The notes beneath the pieces are model-generated. The model was not told the DNA's origin. It made no database searches and worked only from the letters and a program-made list of their open reading frames with translations. From Bdellovibrio sp. (GTDB lineage: Bacteria; Myxococcota; SpSt-1050): 64,000 bases of DNA. The stretch covers positions 39,421-103,420 of the forward strand of contig DYEF01000046.1 of NCBI GenBank assembly GCA_020725805.1, written 5' to 3'. This document shows positions 34,183-42,688 of the stretch, one piece after another; within the stretch, counting starts at the first letter, position 1, and each line of letters starts with the position of its first letter. A program made the position numbers and the translations under genes.

Positions 34183-35685
34183 ATGGAGACAGAAAGAGTG
34201 TATGATGTGATCGTTGTAGGCGGAGGTATCGGAGGACTTTCTGCGGGCGCAATACTGTCGAAGAAGGGATATTCGGTGCTCCTGCTTGAAAAGAATAGTC
34301 TGCCGGGAGGGAACTGTAATTATTTCGAATATTCCGGTATCAGGTTCGAGTTTGCTGTCCACCAGATAACAACCATTGGTTCAGATACGGGCATGGGCTG
34401 GTTTTTGAGAGAACTGGGAATCAGGACTGAGTTTATCAGAATAAACGACCTGCTCGACATATATTATCCGGAGAGAAGTTTCAGGATTTCGGGTAGTTTC
34501 GATAGTTACCTCGATGCCCTGAACCGGTTCAGAAGCTGTAAGCAGAACAGGGAGTATATCGCATTCCTGAGGGATGTAAGTTGTCTGGTAGAACACTATG
34601 ACTGGCTTTTCAGTGGTAAAATATTAAGTCCGCCGGAGATGAATCTTCCGTTTTGTGTGAGAGGTCCGTTCTCTCTCTTCAGGTTTCTTAAGAGTGCAGA
34701 TATGACCTCGGAGCAGTTTATGAAGAGATTTTTTCCGGCGATAGCGGATAACGAAATGGCTTATTTTCTTGCCCCGTATATAGGTCTGCCGCCCGACAGA
34801 AGTGCGGCTATTATGAATATCTGTGCAAACTCCTCTTATCTCTCAAAGGGTTCGTATTATCCTGCCGGAGGAAGCAGGGCTCTTTCGGAGGCGTTTTGTG
34901 ATGTTATAAAAAATAATGGCGGGAGTGTTTTATTGAACAGCGAGGTAACTGAGGTCAGAAAGAGAGAAGGTAAATTCAGGGTATCAACCCGGGGTGGCGG
35001 TATTTACAGCTCAAGGGCTCTCGTTCTCAACGCCCCCGTGAAGTATGCTCTTGATAGAATTATCGCCGGAGGTGAAGAGCCTGACGAATACAAAAGGAAG
35101 ATAGAAAAACTCGCTTGCTCTCTTTCTCCTCTGAGAATCTTCTGCATTTACGAGGGAGATACATCTGTCTTTGATAAGATGGGTTATGAGAGTTTTATGT
35201 ATGAGTCTTCTTCTCTCAGGCAGTATTTTGCAGATATTATGGATGGCAAATATTCCGGATTTTCGGTTCTTCTGCCGTTTAAGATAGACCCTGAAAACCG
35301 GCAGGGCAACAGGGTTCCTGTTATTATAACAACCCTTACCAAATACCTTACGGATGAGGAGTTCGAGGTGCGGAAGGAATCTGTTCTTGACAGGATTTTC
35401 GGAATACTCGATAAATATGCAAAGGGCATTTCGTCCGGGATTCAGATTGCATCGATACTGACCCCGGAGGGCCTGAAAAAAAGGACAAATGTGGACAGCG
35501 GGGCTATGTATGGATGGGAATGTTCACCCGGACAGGCTCTTTTCAACCGCTTGAAGCAGGAGACGAATATCGAAGGAATGTTCTTGAGCGGCCACTGGAC
35601 GAGACCTGTAAACGGAATATCCGGAGTGATCAGGTCCGGAACCGCCTGTGCAAAACTGGTGAGCAGGTATCTGAAAAGGCATTAA
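34183..35685 (+). CDS. CrtI/RetSat-like FAD oxidoreductase
   Basis: 500 residues from the ATG directly after the previous stop; TTG and GTG codons five and four codons earlier are alternatives. N-terminal Rossmann motif VIVVGGGIGGLSAGAIL, then EKNSLPGGNCNYFE, as in phytoene desaturases, carotenoid isomerases and retinol saturases. 'YYPAGGSRALSEAF' and 'GGSVLLNSEVTEVR' match the family's middle region, and the C-terminal SGHWTRPVNGISGVIRSG is the second FAD contact. The family desaturates, saturates or isomerises long polyene or prenyl chains. It is the last gene of the radical SAM operon, so it probably acts on the same isoprenoid-like compound. Reaction direction cannot be told from sequence. 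Confidence 0.88.
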   Translation: METERVYDVIVVGGGIGGLSAGAILSKKGYSVLLLEKNSLPGGNCNYFEYSGIRFEFAVHQITTIGSDTGMGWFLRELGIRTEFIRINDLLDIYYPERSFRISGSFDSYLDALNRFRSCKQNREYIAFLRDVSCLVEHYDWLFSGKILSPPEMNLPFCVRGPFSLFRFLKSADMTSEQFMKRFFPAIADNEMAYFLAPYIGLPPDRSAAIMNICANSSYLSKGSYYPAGGSRALSEAFCDVIKNNGGSVLLNSEVTEVRKREGKFRVSTRGGGIYSSRALVLNAPVKYALDRIIAGGEEPDEYKRKIEKLACSLSPLRIFCIYEGDTSVFDKMGYESFMYESSSLRQYFADIMDGKYSGFSVLLPFKIDPENRQGNRVPVIITTLTKYLTDEEFEVRKESVLDRIFGILDKYAKGISSGIQIASILTPEGLKKRTNVDSGAMYGWECSPGQALFNRLKQETNIEGMFLSGHWTRPVNGISGVIRSGTACAKLVSRYLKRH

Positions 35686-35717
35686 TCCGGGGAACCGGGA
35701 AGTAACCAGAATATTAT

Positions 35718-35745
35718 TTGACAATTGCTTATTATAAATTATAAT
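35718..35745 (+). promoter_or_regulatory. Consensus promoter of the Cys-rich lipoprotein gene
   Basis: Perfect TTGACA, 16 bases and perfect TATAAT. The predicted start is about 12 bases before the ATG at 35765, just ahead of AAGGAGGT. The lipoprotein should be strongly transcribed; the glycosyltransferase genes downstream may depend on it. Confidence 0.72.
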
Positions 35746-35764
35746 TTTGTGCAAGGAGGTATTT

Positions 35765-36529
35765 ATGAAGAGAAATAGTACAAATATTATTCTGGTTATT
35801 ATTGCAATTATATCGGTATTAGGCCTGCTTAAGTGCAGTTCTTCCTCGGATGGCGACGGAGACGGTACAACAGACACACAGGTCGACCCTGTTTCAAAGG
35901 TCTGTTCAAATATTCCGAAATGTTTCGGAGGTTCATATCCGGCATTTTTCGGCAAATCCAAAAAGGAGTGTATGACGAAGGTCGGTGAGAATCTGAGCGA
36001 TGACGAGGTTGACACGTTGATCGAGGCCGGAACAAAATGCGACGAGATTACTCCGGTTATCAAGGCGTACGAAGGAAAGAAGACCTGTGAGATACTCAAG
36101 GGATGTATGGGAGATGCCGAATTTGCGAATCTGTTCGGGACAATAGACGGTTGCGTATCATACGGAAACAATAAAGGAATCAAGGAAGAAGATTTTAAGT
36201 GTGTGGACCAGAACAGTTCGAACTGTGAAGTTATTGCCAACTACTGCCTCGCCAAGTATAATCCTGACGCAGGTGTTGAAGATGCCGGCGAGGATGCAGG
36301 TGAGGACGCCGGAGAGGAGAAGGCCTGTGTTACAGATACAAAAAGCTATTACTGTGTTGATGTGTGTGATAAATTCTATACCTGTACCGGACAGTATTGC
36401 CCGCAGGGAGGCTGTACCAAGGAGAGTTGTATACACGGCTGCAATACAGAGTCGGTCTTTACGGTCGAACTGATGTGTTGCATAATGGAAAAGTCCTGCA
36501 GCGAGATCAACACCTGTCTTCCCAAGTAA
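35765..36529 (+). CDS. Cys-rich lipoprotein with Asp/Glu-Ala-Gly linker
   Basis: 254 residues from the ATG four bases after GGAGGT. Signal sequence ends VLGLLKC (Cys24). Lys before Cys is unusual for a lipobox, so lipidation is likely but not certain. An acidic DGDGDG linker follows. Two Cys-rich helical parts (about 45-155 and 195-254; ICSNIPKCF-like and 'CVDVCDKFYTC') flank a linker with VEDAGEDAGEDAGEE. This composition is typical of surface or periplasmic lipoproteins of deltaproteobacterial and myxococcal lineages. Own consensus promoter; 15 bases before the GT2-fusion gene. Function unknown. Weakly similar in layout to the lipoprotein at 25364. Confidence 0.78.
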   Translation: MKRNSTNIILVIIAIISVLGLLKCSSSSDGDGDGTTDTQVDPVSKVCSNIPKCFGGSYPAFFGKSKKECMTKVGENLSDDEVDTLIEAGTKCDEITPVIKAYEGKKTCEILKGCMGDAEFANLFGTIDGCVSYGNNKGIKEEDFKCVDQNSSNCEVIANYCLAKYNPDAGVEDAGEDAGEDAGEEKACVTDTKSYYCVDVCDKFYTCTGQYCPQGGCTKESCIHGCNTESVFTVELMCCIMEKSCSEINTCLPK

Positions 36530-36544
36530 AGACACTGATGGTAA

Positions 36545-39031
36545 ATGAAAATATCTCTTGTCATCCCCTGTTTTAATGAAGCGGATATCATATCCAGTGT
36601 TATCGGAGATTTAGAAAATTCGCTGAAGAAATACGGTTTTGAGGAGACTGAGATTATCTTTGTTGATGACGGGAGTAAGGATAATACGGCTGATATTATC
36701 CGCTCTTCTTCGGTCCCGAATCTCAGACTAATTCCGACCGGGCATCTGGGACTTTCCCACGCCCTTTTTACAGGCATAAAGGAGGCGACGGGAGATATTA
36801 TCGTAACTATCGATGCAGACGGACAGTTCTCATTTGATGATGTCCCGCGTTTTATAGAGACACTTATAAAAAACGACGCCGATATTGTCACAGGTTACAG
36901 AATAAAAAGAAACGATAATCCAGTCAGGGTAATAAGCTCGAAGTTTGCGAATTTTGTCAAGAGGGTGATTCTTAAAGACGATATCTATGATTCTACCTGC
37001 ACGCTTAAGGCATTCAGAAGAGAGGTCAGGGAGAGGATTCTGTACGGATTCGACGGATTTCACAGGTTCATTCCGTCTTTTGCCCTGATGAATAACCTGA
37101 AACTCATTCAGATTCCTGTTGAACACAGGGACAGGCGCGGAGGTAAGGCAAAGTTCGGAATTATTAACCGTCTTCCGGATGTGATACCCGATGTTCTGGG
37201 AGTAAGATGGCTGCAATACAAACGTTTTTCGACTGATGCAGACGAGAGGAGATACTCCTTCTATCCAGACCTGCTCTTTCTTCTGCTCTTTCTTTATGTC
37301 GCATCAGGATTGTTTGGCGGATACTTCAGGGTTGTGGACGATTTCTGGCTTTACGGCTCTCTCAACCGCTTCATCGGGTATGATTACTCAAAGAGTTACG
37401 GATGGGAGAACTTCGTCTTCAACGAGATTGTTCCTCCCTTAATCAGGCTCTTCTATGCAGTCGTTATGAACCTTGGCAGACTGCTCGGAGTAAAATATCC
37501 CCTTGAGTGGGCAAATAAGGTTATCGGTATTTCAGTTACATTTTCGTCGTACTTTCTCTTTGGCAGATTCTTTAATCTCTTTTTCAGAAGAAATTACGCA
37601 AAGTGGATTTCCCTGCTTATTGTATTCTGGGGTATTTCGTCTTCGGAAATCTACTCGGGGCTTGCAAGGTCATTCTCCTATATACTCATTCCGTTCCTGC
37701 TTATATTCTCACGGAATTTGTCAGTAATAGGACTTTCTGTAATTTCCTTTCTGACGGCCCTTATCTATCCCGTGCTACTCCCTCTCTTTTTCCTGACGAT
37801 TCTCCTGACGTATCTGTTCGGCAATATAAAAAGCATTTATAAATCGGCAGTTCCTGTAATATCCGGACTGGCAGGGCTTTTGCCTATGGTATACAAAATA
37901 AATCTGATGTCTTTTAGTCCGGCAACAGAGGGAGACACCTTTCTGGGCAAGAATAATATCTTCAATCTGCATATTTCATCTGATTTCGGTCTTCTCTTCG
38001 GATTTACAAAGGACATAGGTTTTATAGAGTGGATAAATTTCAATTTTCTCCACCAGTGGATACTTAATGATGAACTGACTGCTATTATAAGATTATCACT
38101 GATTGTTTTTCTTTTGTCTGGAATTTTCAGAAGGCTAAGCGGCAACAGTAAGAGCCATGTGGATATTTTCGTTTTTCTGTTTACTGTTCTCTTTTTTCTG
38201 CTCGCACTCCACAGGAGGGAATATGTCGATTTATCGTACCTTTTCAAGTGGGGTCTGCTCTTGTCGGCCGTTTATACCGTTGCAGGTATTGTAAAAACTG
38301 ATGATTTGAGAAGATATAAGACAGTATTCGTTTTTGCTCTCTCGTCGCTGGTGGCCTTCTTTATAACACATGTCCTGTCAAGAAAGTTTGGTTTCGGGGT
38401 TCACGAGCCCGGAAGACAGCTCCAGAGGGCTTTTGCAGTAATCTTTCCCTTTGCAGCATCGGTCTTTTATTTCAATGTGTATAAGAGTACGGGCGGATAC
38501 AAAAGAGCGCTTGTTATTGTGCTTATATGTCTGACAGGAATCCTCTTCTTCCCGAAGCTGAAACTTGTCTCGCCCAATGACAAATATGTAATCGAGAGGT
38601 TACAGGGACTTCCGAAGGGTAGTCTTGTCCTTTCTCACCCTCTTACTGCCAACTGGGTGGTCAGTCATACAGACAAGTATTCAACGATTATTGACGAGCA
38701 GATTCGTGCCACGAAGAAAAATCCTATAAGAGGGTCTGAGGAGAGGATTATGCCGACAGAGATGACGGCAATCGTTCTAGAAATCTATTACGGAAAGAAT
38801 CTCGAGAAGGTCTATGACTGGTGCAGCAGTAATCAGAACGGCTATATTCTGGTTGAGGAATACTATTATTCTGACCAGTTTTTTAATACAAGAAGGGAAC
38901 CGTATATAAGTTTTGTCGAGAGACAGAATCCTGAAAGGAGTTTTCCTCTTTTGGGTATTCCGCTGAGTCTCAGGCATCCGGTAACTCCCGAAACATTTCT
39001 TCTTTCCTGTAAAGAGTTGACCATCAGATGA
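36545..39031 (+). CDS. GT2 glycosyltransferase fused to a large membrane GT-C-like domain
   Basis: 828 residues. Residues 1-235 are a DPM1-like GT2 domain: 'KISLVIPCFNEADI', 'EIIFVDDGSKDNTA', TIDADGQFSFDD (metal site), then HRDRRGGKAKFG. Residues about 240-670 carry around ten to twelve membrane segments. 'FRVVDDFWLYGSL' at the start resembles the first acidic loop of GT-C enzymes. About 150 soluble residues end the protein, as in ArnT-like enzymes. One polypeptide would thus make polyprenyl-phosphate-sugar and transfer the sugar across the membrane. Separate genes do this at 21717-23908. Overlaps the next GT-C gene by 4 bases (ATGA). Fusion is clear; sugar and acceptor are unknown. Confidence 0.83.
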   Translation: MKISLVIPCFNEADIISSVIGDLENSLKKYGFEETEIIFVDDGSKDNTADIIRSSSVPNLRLIPTGHLGLSHALFTGIKEATGDIIVTIDADGQFSFDDVPRFIETLIKNDADIVTGYRIKRNDNPVRVISSKFANFVKRVILKDDIYDSTCTLKAFRREVRERILYGFDGFHRFIPSFALMNNLKLIQIPVEHRDRRGGKAKFGIINRLPDVIPDVLGVRWLQYKRFSTDADERRYSFYPDLLFLLLFLYVASGLFGGYFRVVDDFWLYGSLNRFIGYDYSKSYGWENFVFNEIVPPLIRLFYAVVMNLGRLLGVKYPLEWANKVIGISVTFSSYFLFGRFFNLFFRRNYAKWISLLIVFWGISSSEIYSGLARSFSYILIPFLLIFSRNLSVIGLSVISFLTALIYPVLLPLFFLTILLTYLFGNIKSIYKSAVPVISGLAGLLPMVYKINLMSFSPATEGDTFLGKNNIFNLHISSDFGLLFGFTKDIGFIEWINFNFLHQWILNDELTAIIRLSLIVFLLSGIFRRLSGNSKSHVDIFVFLFTVLFFLLALHRREYVDLSYLFKWGLLLSAVYTVAGIVKTDDLRRYKTVFVFALSSLVAFFITHVLSRKFGFGVHEPGRQLQRAFAVIFPFAASVFYFNVYKSTGGYKRALVIVLICLTGILFFPKLKLVSPNDKYVIERLQGLPKGSLVLSHPLTANWVVSHTDKYSTIIDEQIRATKKNPIRGSEERIMPTEMTAIVLEIYYGKNLEKVYDWCSSNQNGYILVEEYYYSDQFFNTRREPYISFVERQNPERSFPLLGIPLSLRHPVTPETFLLSCKELTIR

Positions 39032-40365
39032 TTGACAGAAACGATATCTTCCCGCTGATAATTATTCTGGCTATTTCTGTAATCCTCTTTGCTCTCTTTC
39101 TGCACAAGAGACCGTTTACGGACGAAGGTTCTTTCTGCACCATTGCACAGGCAGTATCAAAGGGAGCAGTGTTGTACAAAGATATTTATAATGAAAAGGC
39201 CCCGCTTCCTTATCTGATTGCATCGGTTTTTGTTGGCCTCGGAGAGAATCCGCTGATCGTGTTACGGGTCGTAGCCTTTGTGTTCTTTCTCGCTTCTGTC
39301 TTTTTGCTATATCTGCTCGGAAAGATAAATCTCTTGCAGCCTCTCGAAAATACTGTGGTGTCATGCTTTTATATTATTACAGCGCCGCTCTTTCAGTCGT
39401 TTAATTTCACATCCGAGATTCTTGCGCTCCCTTTAATTCTTTTTATTGTATGGCAGGTAAAGAGGGACGATGACGGCAGGATAAATATTCTGACCGGATT
39501 CTTTACCGGTATGCTCATATTCATCAAGCAGCCTTTTATCTTTTTTATCCTTCTTACTCTTCTCTTTGCCCTTCTATCGAAGAATATGAGGAAGAATTTT
39601 CTTGCCGGTCTGATATTGTCGCTGCTGTTTCTCGTTCTTTTGCTGAAATATAAAGGAATATTAGGACCGTTTATTGAAAACACCATATTTACCCTCAAGA
39701 GATACGACATAAAATCATATATGAGACTCCCGTATCCGAATGAGTATTATCAGTTTGCCCTGCTGGGATTTGTGTTTCTGGCATCGGTGTATTCGTTTGT
39801 AAGAAGGTCGACCGGTCTTTATGAGTTTTTGGCAGTATTAAGCCTGCTCATAATGGGAATTGTGAGAATGGATGCCTTCAAGATGCTCCCGTTCTTTGCG
39901 GTTATGTTTTATGTAATTCTGAGAAAAGAGATAGCCGGCAGTATTAAAAATACAACATTCGTTATGGTAATGCTGTCCCTGATGTCGTTATGGCATTACA
40001 GGGAGATTCTCGAGCAGCGCTTCGACCAGATTAAGGCCATCAGTTATACGATAGAGGCAAAGACCGGTCCTCAGGAGAGTATCTGGGTAGGTCCGCACGA
40101 GGCCAATATATACTGCCTTTCGAAGAGGAGACCTTCTTCGAAATACTTCTTCCTTCTGCCGTGGATAAACAAGCCTGAGGTTCTGCTGACCCTTGGAGAG
40201 GACCTGACAAGAAGAGACCCTCCTGCGTGTATCGTGGATGTCTCTGCCTTCAATAAAGCCACAGAATATCATCTGAGCAGTATGCTTCCGGAGCTCGGTA
40301 TAATAGTAAAGGATTACATGGAGGTTCACGAGATAAGCGGGGCGATTATTTATTGTAAAAAATAA
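39028..40365 (+). CDS. GT-C (GT39/ArnT-like) membrane glycosyltransferase
   Basis: 445 residues, about ten membrane segments. The first loop carries RPFTDEGSFC (Asp32, Glu33), followed by VLYKDIYNEKAPLPY, the pattern of dolichyl-phosphate-mannose-dependent-like transferases and related bacterial GT39 proteins. The last 110 residues are periplasmic, with 'YCLSKRRPSSKYFFLLPW'. It would take a sugar from a polyprenyl-phosphate carrier, possibly supplied by the fused GT2 encoded just upstream. The downstream LpxB-N-like small gene is often found with such enzymes. Acceptor unknown. Confidence 0.82.
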   Translation: MIDRNDIFPLIIILAISVILFALFLHKRPFTDEGSFCTIAQAVSKGAVLYKDIYNEKAPLPYLIASVFVGLGENPLIVLRVVAFVFFLASVFLLYLLGKINLLQPLENTVVSCFYIITAPLFQSFNFTSEILALPLILFIVWQVKRDDDGRINILTGFFTGMLIFIKQPFIFFILLTLLFALLSKNMRKNFLAGLILSLLFLVLLLKYKGILGPFIENTIFTLKRYDIKSYMRLPYPNEYYQFALLGFVFLASVYSFVRRSTGLYEFLAVLSLLIMGIVRMDAFKMLPFFAVMFYVILRKEIAGSIKNTTFVMVMLSLMSLWHYREILEQRFDQIKAISYTIEAKTGPQESIWVGPHEANIYCLSKRRPSSKYFFLLPWINKPEVLLTLGEDLTRRDPPACIVDVSAFNKATEYHLSSMLPELGIIVKDYMEVHEISGAIIYCKK

Positions 40366-40377
40366 CGGAGTATTGAT

Positions 40378-40656
40378 ATGGAACTGAAAAACCTTGATTT
40401 CTGGCTTGTCTTCGGATTTCTGGGACAGGCATTTTTCTTTATGAGATTCTTTGTTCAGTGGATTGTGAGTGAAATAAAAAAGAAGAGCACTATACCTAAT
40501 GCATTCTGGTTTCTGAGTCTTCTCGGAGGAATAACTCTATTGATATACGCTATTCACAGACAGGACCCTGTATTTATTATCGGTCAGGCGGGCGGACTTA
40601 TTATCTATTTCAGAAATATTATGCTGCTCAAAAGAGAGGCAAAACCGGCAAAATGA
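40378..40656 (+). CDS. Stand-alone lipid-A-disaccharide synthase N-terminal (LAB_N) domain protein
   Basis: 92 residues with three membrane helices. 'FGFLGQAFFFMRFFVQWI' followed by SE..K.S.IPNAFW and 'LLIYAIHRQDPVFIIGQ' is the LAB_N signature found ahead of some LpxB enzymes and as small separate proteins next to polyprenyl-phosphate glycosyltransferases. CGGAG precedes the ATG. It has no catalytic LpxB domain, so it is probably a membrane partner or flippase-like helper of the flanking GT-C enzymes. Overlaps the next radical SAM gene by 4 bases. Confidence 0.9.
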   Translation: MELKNLDFWLVFGFLGQAFFFMRFFVQWIVSEIKKKSTIPNAFWFLSLLGGITLLIYAIHRQDPVFIIGQAGGLIIYFRNIMLLKREAKPAK

Positions 40657-42095
40657 ATTTTCTCTTTATACAGGATACGATAGACTCCGAATCCATAGGC
40701 CTTGCATATATTTCGGCAGTTCTCAAAAAGGCAGGACACCGCACAGAGTTGTTCATTGCATCCCTTGAAGACAGACTCTTTGAGAAGATCCGTGATTTTT
40801 CACCGGACGCGGTTCTCTTTTCGGTTATTATAACGAAACAGGATTACTATGACAAACTGGGCAGGGAACTGAAGAGACGTTTTCCCGGCATAAGAATAAT
40901 AGCAGGCGGGCCTTATGTTACACTCAAGACGTCTTTTGCGGAAAACGATTGGATGGATTTCGGAGTAATCGGTGAGGGAGAGGAGGCCACCGTCGAACTG
41001 GCTCAGGCTCTTGAAAAAGGACTTGATATCAGAGGCATTAGGAACATTATATACAGGGAAGATGGCAGAACCGTTGTCAACGAACTGCGTGAACTGAACG
41101 AAGATCTGGATGCTCTTCCGCTTCCTGACAGGTCCCTCTATCTGAAATATAACTCATTCAGAAATCTGACTGTCAAACGTTTCATCAGCGGCAGGGGGTG
41201 TCCTTATTCCTGTACCTTCTGTTTTACGAGAAAACTCAGGGATATGTACAGCGGAAGGGGAAGGTATATCCGCAAGCATTCAGTCGAAAGGGTGTGTGAA
41301 GAGATTAATCTTATGAGAAGGGAATCAGTTGTAAAGACAGTCCATTTCTCTGATGATATATTCCTGACAGACTCGAAATGGCTGACGGAGTTTTACAATG
41401 TATATCCCGGAAAGGCCGGAGTACCGTTTCAGTGCAATCTGACAGCCAATATTATCAGCGAGGAGACGATAAGGCTTCTTAGCGAGTGCGGACTGAGGGG
41501 TGTCGGAATCGGGCTCGAATCCGGAGTCGAGAGAATCAGAAACAGTGTTTTGGGGAAGAGATTCTCGAACGAAGAAATAATCAGGGTTTCGGAAATTCTT
41601 CATAAATACAATGTCGAAATCTATACCTACAATATGATAGCGCTTCCCGGTGAAAAGATAGATGATGCAATCGAAACGCTGAATCTGAATATCAGGATGG
41701 GCGTTAAGATTACGCAGTGTAATATCGCAATTCCCTTTGAGGGTCTGCCCCTTACGGATATGGCCGTTGAACAGTCTTTGCTGAGCGATAATTCTGTTGT
41801 GTCGCAGATGAAGAGGAGGCCCGAATCACCGATCATAAAGGTCGAAAACCCCGAACAGTATGAGCGGCTGTTTTTACTCTTTCCCTTCCTCGCAAGGATA
41901 AGGGCAGGTAATAAATTGATAAAGACACTTGTCAGACTCCCGCTGAATTTTGTTTACAGATTGCTTCACAGGATTAGTTATTTTTTGAATATGAAGAAGT
42001 ATTATGATATCTCTCTCTTTTCGGGACTGAGGATTTTTCTGGATATCAGGAAAGGGGAGCGGTATCTCAGGAAAGTGTTTAGGCAATGGCTCTGA
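40653..42095 (+). CDS. B12-binding-domain radical SAM enzyme 13
   Basis: 480 residues. Short B12-type domain 1-125 with AGGPYVTLKTSFAE (84-97), where Tyr replaces the usual His, and VIGEGEEATVEL. Cluster cysteines 183, 187 and 190 (RGCPYSCTFC) followed by FTRKLRDMYSGRGRYIR. GIGLESGVERIRNSVLG is the fourth-strand motif. The C-terminal 100 residues are basic and aromatic with no FYLRP tail. It sits inside the glycosyltransferase operon rather than the radical SAM operon, tying radical chemistry to the glycan or lipid-sugar pathway. Substrate unknown. Confidence 0.9.
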   Translation: MNFLFIQDTIDSESIGLAYISAVLKKAGHRTELFIASLEDRLFEKIRDFSPDAVLFSVIITKQDYYDKLGRELKRRFPGIRIIAGGPYVTLKTSFAENDWMDFGVIGEGEEATVELAQALEKGLDIRGIRNIIYREDGRTVVNELRELNEDLDALPLPDRSLYLKYNSFRNLTVKRFISGRGCPYSCTFCFTRKLRDMYSGRGRYIRKHSVERVCEEINLMRRESVVKTVHFSDDIFLTDSKWLTEFYNVYPGKAGVPFQCNLTANIISEETIRLLSECGLRGVGIGLESGVERIRNSVLGKRFSNEEIIRVSEILHKYNVEIYTYNMIALPGEKIDDAIETLNLNIRMGVKITQCNIAIPFEGLPLTDMAVEQSLLSDNSVVSQMKRRPESPIIKVENPEQYERLFLLFPFLARIRAGNKLIKTLVRLPLNFVYRLLHRISYFLNMKKYYDISLFSGLRIFLDIRKGERYLRKVFRQWL

Positions 42096-42688
42096 CGTTG
42101 TTTCTCTTTTTTTATTTTGCTGTAAATCAGCAGAATTTTCCTCTCGGATGTATCGAGGACGAAAACAGGATTCGCCCCGACTATCCGTTTTTTACTATAC
42201 CTGCCGGCAGGAAGGTTGAGACGGAAGAGGTCTGCAACTATATCCCTTCGCTTCAGAGTGATTTTATAGAAAAAATCAGGCCCCTCAATAATGCAGGGAT
42301 TTTCAAAAAAGACGGTGCCGTTTCAGTGAAGAAGGGAAAGACAAAGGTCAGAAAATTCTATACAACGGAAAACCTGAGTCTCTATCCCGGCATTATTCTC
42401 GGTGATAACGAAATAAACGATAGTAACAGTCTCGTTCTTTATCTGAAGGCAAAGAGCGGTAACGGACTCTTTCTGCTCGTTCTGAGAAGTAATGACAGAA
42501 TCTTCGCAAGGCAGATTATCATTGAAAAGAATACAAACTGCCCCTTGAAGGTGATTTTACCAATCGGTGATTTTTTCGAGATACCATATAAAAAAGGTGA
42601 TTTTCCCCGGGATAGTTATCAGATGGAATTGTATATGCTGAATTATAATCCGGTGGAATGGATTCTTTTGGGGTTTGAGGTGAAATGA
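42086..42688 (+). CDS. Exported protein of unknown function, beta-sandwich-like
   Basis: 200 residues. Short hydrophobic N-terminus (ALTLFLFFYFAV), probably a signal or anchor. The body after about residue 80 alternates hydrophobic strands and polar turns: SNSLVLYLKAKSGNGLFLLV; 'CPLKVILPIGDFFEIPYKKG'; 'NPVEWILLGFEVK'. This resembles small carbohydrate-binding or jelly-roll domains seen in secreted glycan proteins, but no signature residue confirms that. The start overlaps the radical SAM stop by 10 bases and the stop overlaps the SGNH hydrolase start by 4, so it belongs to the operon. Confidence 0.6.
   Translation: MALTLFLFFYFAVNQQNFPLGCIEDENRIRPDYPFFTIPAGRKVETEEVCNYIPSLQSDFIEKIRPLNNAGIFKKDGAVSVKKGKTKVRKFYTTENLSLYPGIILGDNEINDSNSLVLYLKAKSGNGLFLLVLRSNDRIFARQIIIEKNTNCPLKVILPIGDFFEIPYKKGDFPRDSYQMELYMLNYNPVEWILLGFEVK

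Noticed and set aside
7969-35685. Ladderane-type pathway, because B12 radical SAM and CrtI-like genes occur together
   Set aside because: The acyl carrier protein, ketosynthase and dehydratase genes of proposed ladderane clusters are absent from the window.
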